Source of the DNA: Astropecten irregularis
Taxonomy: Eukaryota > Echinodermata > Asteroidea > Paxillosida > Astropectinidae
Assembly (NCBI GenBank): GCA_963971285.1
Contig: OZ020262.1
Location: forward strand, 6,791,036 to 6,855,035
DNA: 64,000 nucleotides
Direction: 5' to 3'
Shown here: piece by piece, positions 22,664-35,599 of the stretch
How the letters are laid out: each line of letters opens with the position of its first letter
Position numbering within the stretch: the first letter of the stretch is position 1
Translations under genes and position numbers: made by a program
Notes under the pieces: generated by a model
The model's database searches: none
Seen by the model: the letters and a program-made list of their open reading frames with translations, nothing else
Told to the model about the DNA's origin: nothing

Positions 22664-25263
22664 ATAGCATCTCAACTTTTCCCATAATACTGTTTCCGTG
22701 TTAATCATCTTTAGCTGTTGAAGCATGATCTTGGTAGACTAGTGCTAGAAAATTTTGTGCGATAATGACAATAATTGTTAATGAAGATAAGCAATCCCTT
22801 TTCACGTGTACAGTCCTTTGCTCCACAAAATATTTTAGTTCAGAAACATCAAACATCATTTTTAAACAATCTTCTCTCTCTGGACAAATTCCTAAACGGG
22901 CAAAATTTGTTTCAGTTAAATGTTACTCAGAATTAAGTGCAGGGGAGAAAAAAAACCGAGAGAGAGAAACTTTCAAGCCTTTCCCCAGAGAATATCTCGT
23001 CAGATTACTGCGTCAGTGTAGATGTTACAGTTGATGGTGATACTCTATTGGATTTGACGGTGTGTATACATATAGAGTGGCCCAGGAGGGATTTAACGTC
23101 TTAGTTGTACATTCAATATACAGCCCATACTCTTAGCATCCCTTGTGGATTGCATTTAATGTCAGTATAGTACTAGTAGTCAGTTTGATGTTGACAAATT
23201 GAATTAAATTTCCTTTTTGATGTCCCTTGTTTTGAGTTTTGCTCTGAAAGTGGATGTTTTTTGTGACTTAGGACCAGTAGTATCACTGTAAAGATTTGTT
23301 TTGTGATCCTTGGTGTATTGAATACAGAAGTTGATACAAATGTCGGTTTTCAGTTGACACAACTTGTGTCGGTTTGTTGATGGGGTGATGGTATTCCACT
23401 TGTAGTTGATCCATTGATAGTGGATCGGACGACTTTTAGTTGGTCTGTCGCGCCTCGATGTGAGTGTGGATAGTTGTGGCACTCGCCATAATTTTCCCGT
23501 CTTGTTCCCTGTGTCGTTATTCAGACGATTGTACCGTTTCCTACCATCATCTTATCAGCTTGCCCATGGCACCAGCCTAAAAATCCAGTTGTCACCCCTT
23601 AGGAGTTTAAGGGGTCACTAGGTGTCATCAGACTGCCTCTCAACCCCTAGGACTACCAATCTATCTTGTCATAGGGGTGCGGGACGTGCTCCCTACGGGG
23701 TCTCCTGATTTTGATTTTTGGGGTTTTTGTTTTCCCCGTCATTACAAGCTGACTCTTTTTCTAGCTCACTCCCTCTCGGTGTGTCTTTCTTGGCGAACCT
23801 CCGCAAAAACTGTGTCGGCTGTCCTAGCAGGGGTCGTAGTACCTCCGTCCGATACCAAGACCACCAGGTCATTGCCCTGTTAGCCAGGATCGGACCGGTC
23901 CTGATTGGCTGATGGGGGGAAAACAGGGAGAGCCGTCTGAGGAAATGGCCAAATATGTGCACTTTTCTTGATGGTATGGATGTTAGGGCGGGCGGGGGGA
24001 GCGGATGGCTGAGATGTTTTTCTTCCTTATTGGTCAGGTGCTGGTATTATTGCGTCTCGCTGGTTTTGTTTGTTGCTGGTTTTGGATAATAGTAGATTGG
24101 GTTTTACACAGTTGGGATCATTTCATCATATACAAACCTTATTAACTCACATTGTGTTGTTTCTTTATATAAATTCATCCTGAAAAGATTGCATAAAACG
24201 TTGTTATAGTGTAGTTGTCAAATGTTGTCAAAAACAAATTTTATATTACTTAAATACTGATTTCGTTATATTGCTGATCCAAAGCAAAATTTCACTGAAC
24301 AAAATTAGAAATCAAAATCAAATGAAAACTGGATTTCTTGTTTACGACAGTTAACGATTAGTTTTGTATTTTTTTTTTTTTTTGAATTTTGCATCACATT
24401 GCACCTTTATCTTGTGTTGTTTTTTGTTGGACGACAAATTCTGTTCGTGAAAATTGTTTCACTTTTTATCTTTCTATTTCCCCTTATACCCAATCTGCAT
24501 TTTCTATCTAATTTTTTTCCCATGTTTTTTCAATGGTTTTCAAACATACCGAGTAATTTTTTGTTTCTGAATTATTTTTTAATTTATTTTCATTCTTATT
24601 CCTCTTTGTAAAGTTTTGTTTTACCAAGTTGTATTCATGCATGTTCTGTTTTGGGGGATTTTAAACTTTTTTGTCTGTTTATATCTGATACCAAATTTGA
24701 TCTAAAAATTATTGCGAGATGTCAACCATTTTGGGGCATCAGGGCCCAAATTTTGCCGATCCCACCATGAAGGAATTTAGGCTTGTAGACCCATACAAAA
24801 GGCCGAGCAACAATTCAGATCAGCGTCTCCTAGCTGGGCCTCTTTGACACAACGGGGACAAGATGGTGGGGGAAGATGGCGGGGAGGGGAGGTGTTGTGA
24901 CCACTAGCCCGGCCAAAGTCACGTCCTGTCTCATTGTTTAGCTGCCCAGGGAACTTCCCTGGGCTGCGAGAGAGGCCGTTCAAATGCCACTCGTCCCCCA
25001 CAATCACCCTAATTAGACGACAGTCGAAACTGGTTTATTTTATTGTGCTGTGTCTGTGGGTACACGTGTGGTACATGTATGTAGTGTAGTTGTACTGCTA
25101 TGTTACCATAGCCCAAGGCTCAAGTTTAATGTTGGGCCGTACTACATGTTGTGTCAAGTCAAACCGCTGAAAGTGGAAATCCATTTTTTTGTGTGAAATT
25201 TTCTTTTTTTGCAAGTTTGCTTGTCATTATAACTGTGAATTTCTTCAGTCTTTTGTTTTTGCT
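22664..25263. other. Mostly unique non-coding stretch
   Basis: No gene is supported. GC-richer low-repeat segments lie at 23560-23910 and 24780-25020; the second contains CAAGATGG and AAGATGGCGG, which resemble YY1 sites, and CTCATTGTTT, which resembles a Sox site. T-rich low complexity spans 24360-24620. Confidence 0.35.
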
Positions 25264-25350
25264 AGGAGTTAGGAGTTAGGAAAATGTTTATAAATTTCAG
25301 GTCATTATTTTGGCTGATGAGCAGTTTGCAGCAGTTTATTACTTGTATTG
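25264..25350 (+). repeat. Family D repeat, partial
   Basis: AGGAGTTAGGAGTTAGGAAA is followed by the family motif TCATTATTTTGGCTGATGAG and the GCAGTTTGCAGCAG run. The GATCCT hairpin part is missing. Confidence 0.6.
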
Positions 25351-25530
25351 TCTTTTGTTTTGTTTGAAATCATCCCTGATAAAATATTGGGTTTTCGGTT
25401 TTCGGTCTTCGTTTTCATTTACATTCCCTATTCATGTTCAGGAGAAGTACCAGTGTAATTTTGTTTTATTCGGAGCACAGAAGTATAAGTGTTTCTTGGA
25501 CTGTAGTTAGGCAATTCCAATTATTCCATG

Positions 25531-25690
25531 GTAACGTAAGTTACCTGTTAAGTGATTTTGACCTATTCTTTGATCAATCATTCTTAAAAGACTCCAGTTT
25601 AAAAATGTTTTATTGGAATCAGCAAGTATTCAAATTATGATTCCTTGAAATGCATGCAAATATGCAAAATAAAGAGGTAACTTACGTTAC
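25531..25690. mobile_element. 160-bp foldback element with perfect 16-bp ends
   Basis: GTAACGTAAGTTACCT at 25531-25546 is repeated as its exact reverse complement at 25675-25690. CCATGG lies just outside the left end (25525) and again outside the right end (near 25707), so the pairing may extend outward with interruptions. The core is AT-rich and non-coding. Confidence 0.6.
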
Positions 25691-28600
25691 AAAAAAATTC
25701 CCAAACCATGGAAATGCCAAGTTTACATTTTCAAAAATATGGAGCATGATTTTGAATATAAAATCTGCCAGATTAGGAAAGATACACTGTACTAGGGAAA
25801 ATAATTGACAATGTTAAGTACTGTTCACTGTTGAAGCAACTTATTGGTGTCCACAATAAGATGTTTATTTAGTCTTCAATCAATGGTAATTTGTGTTTAA
25901 AGTGAAATTCCTCTCCCCTAGTTTAAAATGTCAAATCCATAAGTTTACTTCATGCTGTGAGTTTAAATTCTCTTCCATCTGCAAGGCTTGTCCTGCAATT
26001 CTTGAGAGGGCCTATTGTAGTATCCTCATTCCAAACTGTGGGATGCCAGACATTTTGCCCAACAATTCTAATTTACTCCCGAAAGCCCTGAAAGTTAATC
26101 AGTGTGCTTAATTCTTCCTCTATCCTTCACCTCCGTATGTATTAAGTACTGTGTCGCCTGTTGTGTTCTCTGGTGTTCAAGTTTCAATGTGCCCTCTGGT
26201 GCATACATCCCTGCTGGGATAATTCCTGCATAGGTCATCAAGGTAATTACAATTCTTCTGTTGTTTTTTTGGAGCCATCATCATATCAAACGTCTCCATC
26301 TGTTGGGAATATTATTTTCAGGGAGAGTTTTTTTTTTATAATTATTTGTGCAGCACAAGTCTTTGGGGCACTTTCGGTATACTGGTCTTGCATACCGATA
26401 TCCCCGGTCCTGCGGATAGGAAGTTGGCATTAGCAGGGCACCGGTGAATTGTCAGGGTAACCGGCCATGCTGAGCAGGACCCCGGCTGGCCTAGTCCCGG
26501 TACTTCACAGAATCCCTTCCTGTGTCATTGTAATTTGCCAATTTGTCGGCTAATTGTATTAAATCCGGTGTCCTTTCAGGGAAAAATACCGTCAGGGTTT
26601 GGTTGGGTAGCCCGGGGCGACCCCTGCGATACTGGTCTCTAGAAATGCTAGAACCAGGATGTTTTGAGGTTAAGGTTCCTACAGTTCTTTCCGAAAAACC
26701 CAGCAAACTGACCAAAGGAATTTTCCTCAAATCATGAATAAGTGTATAAATATGTGTCTCTGGTATACTAAGCCTTGAATCATGTTTTACAATTTTTACA
26801 AGATTTAAAATCTTTGAATTTATACGAAGCGTTCATTTGAACTCCTTGCAGAACAGCATAGACCAGGAAATTCCCCGATATGGTTTTGACTTTCTAAACA
26901 GTTCTTCTAGGAAGAAAAAACGAAGGAGGCCACTATCTGTGTCATCCTATTTCAATTAATGTTGCATTTCATTCGAGTAGGCTGCTAATTTTTGCATCGG
27001 CCAAATTACAATTCGGACTTGATTAAATTTGCAAAATCTAAATCACATTTTAAACCACACAAACAACCAAAGACCCACTCAAGGCTACAAAATCGCTGCT
27101 GTTTTCCCCCAAAAATGTTTTCAATCGGACAAATCTATCAGTTATCAGAAAACCGATAAGAAAAGAAATCCAAAACATGTTAACCTATACCCTTCAAAGA
27201 AAGGGAAAAAGTGACAGTTTCCTTCTACAAATTGATAATATTATCCTTCCCAAGATAAATTTTGTCTGCATTTTTTTGTATGAGTCACGGTTGTTTCTCA
27301 AATCCAAAAAGATTAAACGTACTTCCATTTTGTTGGCTGTATTTTTTTTTCTTCTGCGCAGTGTTATTATAAAAACTCTTCATATTTTCTCATCAATTCA
27401 AAGACGAGGGGCCTCAATCGAATTAAATCGAATCGAATTAAAAAACCGGACCACTTTTCAGATTAAATCATTTTCCAGTGTACACAAACTGGTACGATCG
27501 GACAGTGTATTGGCTAGTGCTGTGAATCCCAAAGAATCCATAATATTTGCCTCCCCCAAAAAATAATCATTGTAGGTTTTGACTGCCTGTGTGTAATACA
27601 GTGTCACACAAATAGTTTGAAAAACTTAGCATGAATTTCCAAATCGTAATACTGTTGAGTTTAATACTGTTGATTCAAGCTGAACGAGAGCTTTTTAACT
27701 GTGACTTTAGAGTAGAGCTTGCAAATCGTGTTTACAAGCTAGCCACTATAATACTTACAAACTAAATTTCTCACTACAAAATCAGCTAAAAACAAATTTT
27801 TAACTATCTTTATTTGTACTGAAAGCATATTTTTTAAAACAAAATTCTTATCAGGAGTTTTGATTTTGCGGAAAACAAAAATCTCTGTGTTTTGAAAATC
27901 AGGCAAGGTGAACTTCTAAGAGTCACCTTTATTGGAAGAGTCCTACTTCTTCATCTAGGAGAGGTGAAAAACAAGCTTTGTTTTTGCCCATGTTTTCATC
28001 TTCCTGTCCCCCCTTCAAGGTCGTTGAGGGTCAAGGTGCACTGGCCGCAAGTTTGTCAGCGCCCCGGCCCGCCCGGCTGCTCTGCTGCCGTCTCCTAGCC
28101 TTCCGAGTATCTAGAGGGAAGGCAAAAGCCGTAAAAAAGTTACCCTGCTGGGCCGATTGTGCGGTGTGGAAGCCTCCGTCATTTCTAGCTCGAGGTGTTA
28201 CCCGCTTTTGTTTCAACTTTGCCTAATGTAATCTATAACCGTTCTGCCGGAGGCAGTGACGGTGTAGTTCACTTCAGTTCAGTGGTATATAAATTGCTCT
28301 GGCTGTCGTGTGTGGCCGGAAAAGAAAAAGAAAAGTGAGGGGTGTCCCGTCTCCCCCCTGGTACAAATCGATGTAGATGTACTTTTTTCTCCCCTAAAGC
28401 GGGGTAATTTGGTCGTAAGAGAAAGATGGGGGGTGGGGGGGGTGTGAGTGTCGTTATGGTATCTGGGGACCGATCAGATTGGGCCTGAAACAAATAGCCG
28501 AAATACCAAACTTATTTGTCAGTGCAAATTGGTTTTTTCCTGTTTTGTGTTTTTGTCATCTGTTGTTGTTTCTTGTTTGTAGGTGGGGGTGGGGGGTAAG

Positions 28601-29095
28601 GGGTAGGAGTAGGGGTATGTGGTCAAGACTAGGGTCAGTCCCCTTTAGGTGGTGAAAAGGAATTGTGGGAGGAAAGGGAGTTCTCTTTCGTTTTTCCCGA
28701 ACTCACCTCTGTGACCCCTTTTTGAGAAGCCTGACCCAAAGGTTAACCTCTCTAATTGTGTATTGGCCAATGCCGTGACAATACATGTACATGTTAGATT
28801 TTCTGGGGAGGGGGGGGGGGACGTCGGCTACACCATTTTTCTACAAAACTGTGAGTACCTCCGGCAAACAAACCATTCCCAAAGGTTTTGATACCGGTGT
28901 GGTCAACTTGTCACTGGGCGTAATTTAAGCTAATAATTGGTTCAAATTTGGTATCAGTTACCTGTAACTTTGAGGCATTGTAATGCCATACATAATACAC
29001 AGTTGCCAGAGTTATGTTTTGTACTTTTGATATTTTATATAGATTCAGAGAACAGATTCCTTGATGTGTGGGCTTGTGCGTTGTTACTTATACTG
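25691..29095. other. Mostly unique non-coding stretch
   Basis: No gene is supported. GC-richer low-repeat segments lie at 26390-26680 and 27990-28240. A second TATA-like string (GTATATAAATT) is at 28283-28293. A G-rich tract lies at 28580-28630 and a poly-G at 28806-28820. Confidence 0.35.
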
Positions 29096-29150
29096 TGATA
29101 CGGGTTTGAATCCCGCTCCAGTCAATTTTTTTCATTGTTCACTTTTCAGC
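29096..29150 (+). repeat. SINE fragment
   Basis: GGGTTTGAATCCCGCTCCAG is a B-box/T-arm half, followed by TCAATTTTTTTCATTGTTCA, the same body as the SINE pieces at 19285 and 32600. The A-box half is missing or degraded. Confidence 0.55.
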
Positions 29151-29796
29151 GACTGAAAATATTAAGTCTGATACATTTATTTTCCATCAAGTGTGGTACT
29201 TAAACTTTGTAGCAACTCCCAAAATTGCCAAGAAAACAACAAAAGGAGTTGAGACAGTATCCAAACCAATATCTTGAAATTGACCCGAATTTGCAACAGT
29301 CTTTTTGCTCCTGTCACGGAGATTGGACCAGCGTCTAGCGTCGGTATGCCTGACACTTAAAGCCGTCGTTTGGGCCGTAATTCAGTGAATCAGTTAGGAT
29401 CAGCACATTTTCTATAGGTGTTGCTCAACAGATCTGACCTCGGTATAGTGTTTTTCGGTGGCCGGCTTTTAATGGGTAGAATGTTCCTGGGGGCATCGGT
29501 GGTCACGGGTCGAAATGTCTAGCTGTTATGGACTAGAGAAACAGGTAAATGCAATATTTGTTGTACCTGGGGTCCCCTGGTAGTTGTTTTTGTGCTTGCA
29601 GATCGTATTGTGTGGCCCGTCGCCTTAGTTAACGCCAACATCACTTGCGGTTGGGTTTTTTTCCCTTCTAATTCTGTTAAATTCTAGCCTGGAGTATTAC
29701 ATTCATGTATACCTCACCTTAGTCTTGATTCCAGGTGATGTGGGTTGTTCGGCAACCACAAGTAATCAATGGTCAATCATATGGCAGCTGGTGTTT
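29151..29796. other. Non-coding stretch
   Basis: No gene or repeat is recognised. Confidence 0.4.
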
Positions 29797-29797
29797 A

Positions 29798-30969
29798 AAG
29801 CCCCGTTCGCACTGGATAAACATTTAGGGTAATTTAACTGAGACGATAGGTAACATTCCAACGGGTTAATCTTCCCACTGTCCGCACTTGGATTTAATTG
29901 ACGCGGTTAGAATTACCGAGACGATGGGTAAACTAACCGAGCTGCCCAAAAAAGCTGCTTGAAGTTTACGCACTCCATTATTTTCTTCGCTTCTGTTGCT
30001 TACTTGTAGTGCTAGGTCAACAAAATGAACTAGTTTGATGACCAAAAAAGAAGAAGAAGAAAAACAGAGAGAATTCTGACGTACCGAACACCGATGTCGA
30101 ACACATTATGCAAAAACAGTTGGACTGAGTGTCCAGTGTACATCACACCGGCGATCTACCGATGTGTAGGCCTATGCATTGTAATTTTGGTTGCGAGATC
30201 CCTGTAAAATATTCCTTCCAAACTACCATAAACTACATTTTCCCGATGAGCCAAATCTTACTTGAATTTCACTCAGTTATTATGTCCAATTGGCCAAGTA
30301 GAAACATCGTGACTGAAATCCTTCTGAAATCAACGATCGCATTGTGACTCTGGACGTAAACATCGATCGCGCACGCCATTCTCGAATTTTTCATGCCATG
30401 CGAAACCACGTGTTTCGGCAGGAAGCTTTCACGTACATGTATACATGTACACCAACATGACTTGTGTACAGTTCTCAACGTATGTACATGTACAATGACA
30501 TGTGTGCATGTGGCATGCTTGCCGGTGAAGTAGCGCTCGGACGGACCGAAATATTTCTCATCAGGACTAGACGTGTTGTCGGGGAAGAACGGATTGTTTT
30601 CGGGGTTTTTTCGTGTTCGTTGTCTGTGTGCAATGATATTAAATATAAATTGTACAGCTAGTATTGACAACACAAAATCGACACCAGTTTCATGTGCGTA
30701 ATATAGGCCTGTGAAATGTCACTGACGTAACCTGCACGGTCATTGGGAGATTTAACCGAGACGACGCGTCCGCACGGGATTTTCTGGCTCGGTTAAACTG
30801 ACCTGGTCAATCTACCTGGGCACCTTTGGCTCGGTTAAACTACCCACGCAGCTCGGTTAAGTTACCTGTCAGGTAAGTTACCCAGGCTGTCCGCACTGGA
30901 CTTGAAATGGGTAAGTTACCCATTGGCTCGGTTAGTTTTCCCAAAATAAGTCCAATGCGAACAGGGCTT
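29798..30969. mobile_element. Family G 1.17-kb TIR element
   Basis: The left end AAGCCCCGTTCGCACTGGAT and the right end GTCCAATGCGAACAGGGCTT are inverted repeats (18 of 20 by eye). TA directly flanks both ends, consistent with a 2-bp target duplication. Subterminal arms carry repeated GGCTCGGTTAAACT and CCGAGACGA motifs in opposite senses. The interior (about 30000-30720) has an open frame of at most about 130 codons on the minus strand with no transposase motif, so the element is non-autonomous or carries an insertion. Confidence 0.75.
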
Positions 30970-31267
30970 TAGACTACTGCTCTTGTTGAATTAATGTAAA
31001 TTACATGTATGTAGGATTGTATAGGAGCTGTCATCTGCAGTTATGTTGTGATGGGTGTGCTACAGGGGAATGTTTAAAGTTGAAGGAGAGAGAATGGTGT
31101 AATTTGGGGCCTTGGGTATTTTGTTCTCTCAGGGAGATTTTGTGCAAAGGCATTTAACTCCTCGATAGGTAAGTTTCTAGTAACTTTCATCCTCAGTCAA
31201 AGCATGGAGGAAGAATGGTCAAAGCATGGTTAGTGCATTACAGGGGTAATAGTTGTAGTGAAAAGAT
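30970..31267. other. Non-coding spacer
   Basis: No gene or repeat is recognised. Confidence 0.4.
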
Positions 31268-31508
31268 CAGGGGCCAATGTCATAGAGCTGCTTAGCACAC
31301 AAAAATCGCTAAGCATGACATTTCTGTCTTAATAAAAACAGGATTAACAACCAAATGTGTTGTGCATTGCTTGTGATTTTTCTTTGACTGTTGTTTGCTG
31401 ACCATGAATATCAAATTGAATTTTTAATGGTGGTTTGTTTTATTGGCAAAGCTGTTTTTGTGCTAAGCAATTTTTTTGTGCTAAGCAGCTCTATGTAATT
31501 GGCCCCTG
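31268..31508. mobile_element. Family B foldback element, full length
   Basis: The ends CAGGGGCCAATGTCATAGAG and CTCTATGTAATTGGCCCCTG are inverted repeats, continued inward by CTGCTTAGCAC/GTGCTAAGCAG. The 241-bp body holds AAAACAGGATTAACAACCAA and GACCATGAATATCAA, as in the other copies. Non-coding, MITE-like. Confidence 0.8.
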
Positions 31509-32544
31509 GACCCAATTAAATGGAATCCGTAAGCAAGACTTATCGGTTAGCAAAAAATGTCCAGGGTAACCGTGATTATTTTTTGCGAACTCGCTGTCAT
31601 ATACATTCTGCAGAAAGTCATTGCTTACCGAATAATAAAAAGAAAACACTCCCGTGAAATACGCTAACCGTAAGCAAAAAATCTGCAACTGTAAGCAATT
31701 ATTTTTGTTTAAGTAAAAGTCGGCACCGTATGGGACTGGGAATTTCACAGATGACTGTTACTGTACCTTTCTTGATATTTTTGCTCATGAATCTGCATTT
31801 CTTTGACAAAAACCAAAGTATGATAATATTACCTTTAAACATAGGCCTAATTGAACATTAGTCCGATAGTTTGACAAAAGTTTGTCGAACTAAGAAGACA
31901 AAGTGTGCCACTCCAAAACACAATCGGAGACAGGGCCATTGATAGAGGCAAAACAAAGGCAGATAGTGACAGGATTAACATTGTATGAAGGATTCTTTCT
32001 ATAGATAGTACAGGGATTGTTTGCATTGGGTGTACAATCAGGCCCCCGTTGGGTCGCTGGCAAAATCGGGCAAAGTTTGTCGAACCTGTGTGGAACGGTG
32101 ACTAATTACGGGCATGAGAATGCAATTTATTTTGTCTTTGTGGGTGTTGGGGTGTAGTACGCATAGTGATAGCTTAAATTTGGTAAACTGGTAGCCCATA
32201 GACTCTTTCGGAGATAGCTCGCCTATGGAATTTTGTAAATTTGAGTGCAAACTGTCCCACAAAGCATTTTCATTTCATGTTAATGCCTTTACTGCACGTT
32301 TTCAGCCTATCCTTGAAAGGGTCCATTTTTAGAGACATCCCAGCCCTCTCAAAGCTCAACCATCTCCAGCTCCAGCGAGACGTCACACCCATGTCCCAAA
32401 GATCTTGGTAGTTTGATGAAAGGGCTTGGTCATTTAGACTGTTTGAGCCACCCAAGTGAAACCTCCATTCTTCCTTCGCCAAATGCTGCTCGAAAAAATT
32501 TGGGCAGTCTGAAAAACATTCATAGAATGAAAAATGTCAAACAG
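31509..32544. other. Non-coding stretch containing a repeat shared with 39.5 kb
   Basis: Positions about 31725-31850 are an inverted, diverged copy of about 39510-39600 (shared CAGATGACTGTTACTGTA, TTGATATTTTTGC and CTGCATTTCTTTGACAAA). Nothing else is recognised. Confidence 0.45.
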
Positions 32545-32662
32545 ACTTTATCTTCATCAAATAACCACAAGGGAAACTGACTGAATTTAAAGTCATTGAA
32601 AAGTGAACAAAGAAAAATTGACTGGAGCGGGATTCGAACTGGCGACCTCCGGTTCTTCAATG
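32545..32662 (-). mobile_element. SINE copy, antisense
   Basis: Read on the minus strand it has GCCAGTTCGAATCCCGCTCC (B box/T arm), then AGTCAATTTTTCTTTGTTCA, and a 3' tail CAGTTTCCCTTGTGGTTATT. The A box is missing, so it is 5'-truncated, as is usual for retroposed SINEs. Confidence 0.65.
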
Positions 32663-32667
32663 AATAT

Positions 32668-32775
32668 CCTGCTAGGATCGAAACACGTCAGGCCCTCCTA
32701 ACTCCAAACGTTTTATATATTTCAGGTCATCATTTTTGCTGACGAGCAGTTTACAGCAGTTTATTACTTGTATAA
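32668..32775 (+). repeat. Family D repeat, best-preserved unit
   Basis: ATCCTGCTAGGATCGAAACA, then CGTCAGGCCCTCCTAACTCC, then TATTTCAGGTCATCATTTTT, GCTGACGAGCAG and TTTATTACTTGTAT in one continuous block. The six-base hairpin with a GCT loop directly precedes GAAAC. Confidence 0.65.
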
Positions 32776-33317
32776 TCTATCAATGAATTGGGTGGGGAGG
32801 GGCAACCTAAGCAGTCTCTTCAAAAAGTTTGATCACCCCCTGAAAGTTTTTGGGAGGGAACAGGGATGGCACGTGGGCTGAATCTAAGTTGAACTTCGAC
32901 CCCCTGAAACAAAAGAAAACAAACACAATAGCCGGTCACAACAACACACAGGGCCTGGTAGGTATACGCTATTACAACAACTGACAGACTCACCCTATCC
33001 ATTCTCCCGTTTTCCCCCCAAAACGAGATAAGATTGATTCGCCCTTTGTCCACCTGTATGTACACCCGATTAAAAGAACGCAATCTTTATTGACTTATCT
33101 GTTTTGTCGTCAGCTCAGGAAACAAAGGCCAAACAGTTTTCGTTATCACACCGGTTGTTTAGGGCTGGGCCGTCAAGCTATTTAAAAAAAAAAAAGAGAC
33201 GAGAACGAAAAAAAATCCCAACAGCTAGCAGCATTTGCCCCATATTTACAACCCCCCCCCCCCCACCCCCCAACAAAAAGTTTGTTTCAATCTGATATCT
33301 GAAATCAGAAGTCTATG
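32776..33317. other. Non-coding stretch with poly-C tract
   Basis: A C-run lies at 33251-33264. No gene is seen. Confidence 0.4.
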
Positions 33318-33485
33318 GGCGCTTACGAAATGGAGGCTTAGGCTACGGCTCCATTTCGTGGAGTAGATTTTCTGGTTTGAAAAGGAAAAACAGAGCTTCA
33401 GTTTCAATGAAAAACAACAAACTATATTTTCAGCATATGGATGACAGAGCTGGATCCTGAGCCTGAGCCTCTGTTTCGTAAACGC
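33318..33485. mobile_element. Foldback element with hexamer ends, short inverted copy
   Basis: The ends GGCGCTTACGAAATGGAGGC and GCCTCTGTTTCGTAAACGCC are inverted repeats. Only one or two hexamers remain at each end (TAGGCT; GAGCCTGAGCCT). The core is the reverse complement of copies 1 and 2 (TTCTGGTTTGAAAAGGAAAA). This 168-bp copy defines the element without array expansion. Confidence 0.75.
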
Positions 33486-35566
33486 CACTATATCAGCCCA
33501 ATTCTCTATGCGTTGCCCCCTTGTGAACCAGAGGTTTTTTTCGGAGCTCCACGTCAAGAATCTCTTTCATAAAAGGGAGAAGGTTCTTCACAGAACCTGA
33601 GAAGTGGAATACCCCTTGTGTAAAAAGAAAGTTCTTCGAAGGAACTGAAGTTTTGAAAAGCATGATACTATTTTTGTTAATATGAGTTTCTGGGAAAAGC
33701 AGACGTCCTGAAAAAAAAAAGGTTTTGAACTCTGTTCTGCCTTGGGGTGACTTAATGATTTCTTGAAAACTTTCAATTTCGTTTATTGTCTTATATAGAA
33801 TTTTGTATGAAGATGGAGTAATTATCTTGGCCGTCCCGTGCGAAGCATAATTATAGTTTACCTTGGGCATTGTTTGCGTTGTGTTCCTGCCGTGGCGCGT
33901 CAACCTTTTGTCAATAGAAACAATGATATCATGCCCCGCTCTTCTGTTTGTCAGGCAACCTCGTTCAAACCGTTCACGGACCCATTTCTGCTCATTAGTG
34001 GTTAGCCTCCCCTACCATATCCGGTGCTGGTTTCTTTTACCACGGAGATGATTAAAGACGGAACATTTTTAAAAAAAGACGTCCTTTTGTAATTATTTTG
34101 TTTCTATGAATAGTTACTTTTCTGCCATGTCCGGTCGAGTTAATAATTCCTTTTTTAATGGATTTGCCAATATTTTGGTAAGAAGAAAAAAAGTGAAGTG
34201 AAATTATTTCCAAATTTGTATTTTTTAAAACTAATTGTCTTGGTACCTCCATTGCTCTGAGAAAAGTAATGGGGTTTTGTAAATATATTTTCAACATTAA
34301 CAATCAGAGCGATATTTGGACCCTTTTTTCGTTCTTGGTGTCCGAGCTCCCATAAATATAAGGCAAAATGCAGATAACAGTTTGTTTTATAACTTTCTGG
34401 GCTCTTTGAAAAGTCAGCTGGTTATGGAACTCACGCCAACAATTTTTTTAATCTTTGCCATTTTTGTCAAGCGGATAGGGCCCTCGAATCCAAAGACCTA
34501 AATGATATTCTTTAATTTGACTAAGAAACCATCCTTGTAAAGAATTACAGACAGAATGAAAAATAGATAATTATGCAAAAAAGCATCAGGCTTTCCATTT
34601 TGAAAGTTGCAACATGTGTCCTTGTAAAACAAAAATAAAAAATTTGACCTCGCGAAAACTTGTAAGCTTTGTGCCAGTTGCATAAAAAAAAAAAGACACA
34701 TTTAGGATTTAAGAGCAAGCAAATGTCATTAAACTTTTTTTGTGGTCAAATTTAATTGCAAGATAAGCCACAAAAGATGGCTTTTGAAATAGCGATTAGG
34801 GATATGGGTGATATCGCCTGTAATTCACTAACCATTCAGGATGATGTGTGTTACCAATTGATTCCTTATCGTGTCTGGTATTATACACAGAAGAATGGAT
34901 AAAATATAATCGACAATATCAAAGTTCCCGGCGGAAGAATAACTATTGATCTAACCTTTTATTAGTTATTTTAGGTTCAGGTTTTTTTGTTTGTTATGTT
35001 TGCGTATTTTTCTTGTTTATAGTCGAAGCTTATCTGTTATGTTTCAACTGGGTGCTCGAGGGGTCCTGATAGCTTTGTGTGGCTTCCCGCGGGCTGGTAC
35101 ATGGATGAGTAGCCCTGCTTCTAGAGTTATTGTGGGGAGGGCGTTTCAAAGTTTCAAAGTCTCCATTCCCACTCGGGTTGTGAACAACGGATCCTTGACG
35201 GATTCTTGACATCAACTGGGGCTGCGTTGTCAGTGTCATTTATTTGAATATTTGTTGTGGATTTCTCATTTACTGGGCAAGAGCAAAACTTTGCGGCTAA
35301 CCAAAAACCGCTGCGTCATTATGTTTTGGTCTGGGACCATCTACTTCCCGTGGAGTTTAGAGGGTTTCGGGGGACGATAATTTTGTCCGATTGTCCAATG
35401 ATCTTGGTACTGTGTAATGAATGTTTAGTATTGGGCTGGGGGACACTTGGGAGGGTGGGGGCAAGTCAAAAGTCGTGGTGGGCGGCTTGAGCCTAGTCAG
35501 CATTTCGGTCTTGGGGGTGGGGAGTAGAATCAACAGGCCATCGTATCCCTGCATATTCTGCTGATT
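33486..35566. other. Mostly unique AT-rich stretch
   Basis: No gene is supported. Open frames at about 33490-33900 (minus) and 34990-35490 lack recognisable domains. Confidence 0.4.
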
Positions 35567-35599
35567 TTGTTTATGATTTCATCCATTCATAAACTCTTT

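Noticed and set aside
22471..22726. Ala-Gln, Leu-Arg and Ser-Gly repeat proteins on the minus strand
   Set aside because: Three frames over the same GAGCCT array; composition artefact inside a foldback element.
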